Below, piece after piece: positions 63,671 through 64,000 of a DNA stretch of 64,000 nt. The position numbers and the translations under genes were made by a program. Every line of letters starts with the position of its first letter. The first letter of the stretch is position 1. The notes under the pieces are model-generated. The model was given only the letters and a program-made list of their open reading frames with translations. It was not told where the DNA came from and searched no databases. The DNA comes from Psococerastis gibbosa (lineage: Eukaryota > Arthropoda > Insecta > Psocodea > Psocidae), in assembly GCA_963971405.1 (NCBI GenBank), contig OZ020486.1:35611419-35675418 (forward strand). The letters are read 5' to 3'.

Positions 63671-64000
63671 GTATCCCCCCAACTTGGAGGGTCGCTTGAC
63701 CCGCAATCACTTTCTTGGTATAATGGACCATGGTTGCCCTACCTGTTGACTGCCGGTAATACTGAAGCATCAGTACGGTAAGCAGCATAGCAGGATGTTG
63801 CTTAATTAACACCAGGGGGGGGGGGGGTACGGTTCAACTTGCCCCCCCAGCCTCGAGCAATGTAAAACGTGGTTCATACTTCATGGTCCCCTTTGCAGCA
63901 ATATGAATGCAAGCATTCCTTTTTTTAGCTTTGTAAAACATCAGCTATACTTTACAACTACTGTATTAAAATGCGTAAGACCCTACTATTTTGTTCTTAC

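Overview
The window is animal nuclear DNA. It is AT-rich, its genes have GT-AG introns, and its proteins match conserved metazoan families. An invertebrate, most likely an arthropod, fits best. The oligosaccharyltransferase subunit has an arthropod-looking C-terminus, and several LINE remnants (non-LTR retrotransposon pieces) resemble families common in insects and crustaceans. This is judged by eye from remembered family features, so the taxon is a hypothesis.

Region 1 (1-20.2 kb) is gene-dense, with genes on alternating strands. It holds the last exon of an SRD5A3-like polyprenol reductase (+), complete MAGT1/TUSC3 (-), RBX1 (+), MRPL18 (-), MRPS27 (+) and CCDC22 (-). I rebuilt the exons by hand from splice signals and reading phase. 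All five complete models close in frame: 331, 114, 171, 453 and 556 aa. All are housekeeping functions: ER N-glycosylation (SRD5A3 makes dolichol and MAGT1/TUSC3 is an OST subunit), cullin-RING ubiquitin ligase and its CCDC22 partner, and mitochondrial ribosome. MAGT1 and RBX1 are divergent across only 194 bp. MRPL18 and MRPS27 are divergent across 671 bp, which now contain a foldback transposon. The introns carry many small elements.

Region 2 (20.2-64 kb) has no gene I can support. It is a graveyard of mobile DNA. It holds 3' ends of several LINEs, all broken, and several hAT-type non-autonomous elements, five with matching 8-bp target duplications. It also holds a TTAA-flanked MITE family, a family of long palindromic MITEs with GGCGCC/ATTCCA ends, a tRNA-like perfect foldback, a tRNA-derived SINE family, a ~150-190 bp tandem array and many G/C homopolymer runs inside repeats.

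The largest structural feature is a near-identical tandem duplication. 39431-45752 is repeated at 45757-49562, with 2,517 bp missing from the second copy. It is either a very recent duplication or two haplotypes joined by the assembler. I saw no CRISPR, operon, prokaryotic or complete autonomous transposon gene.
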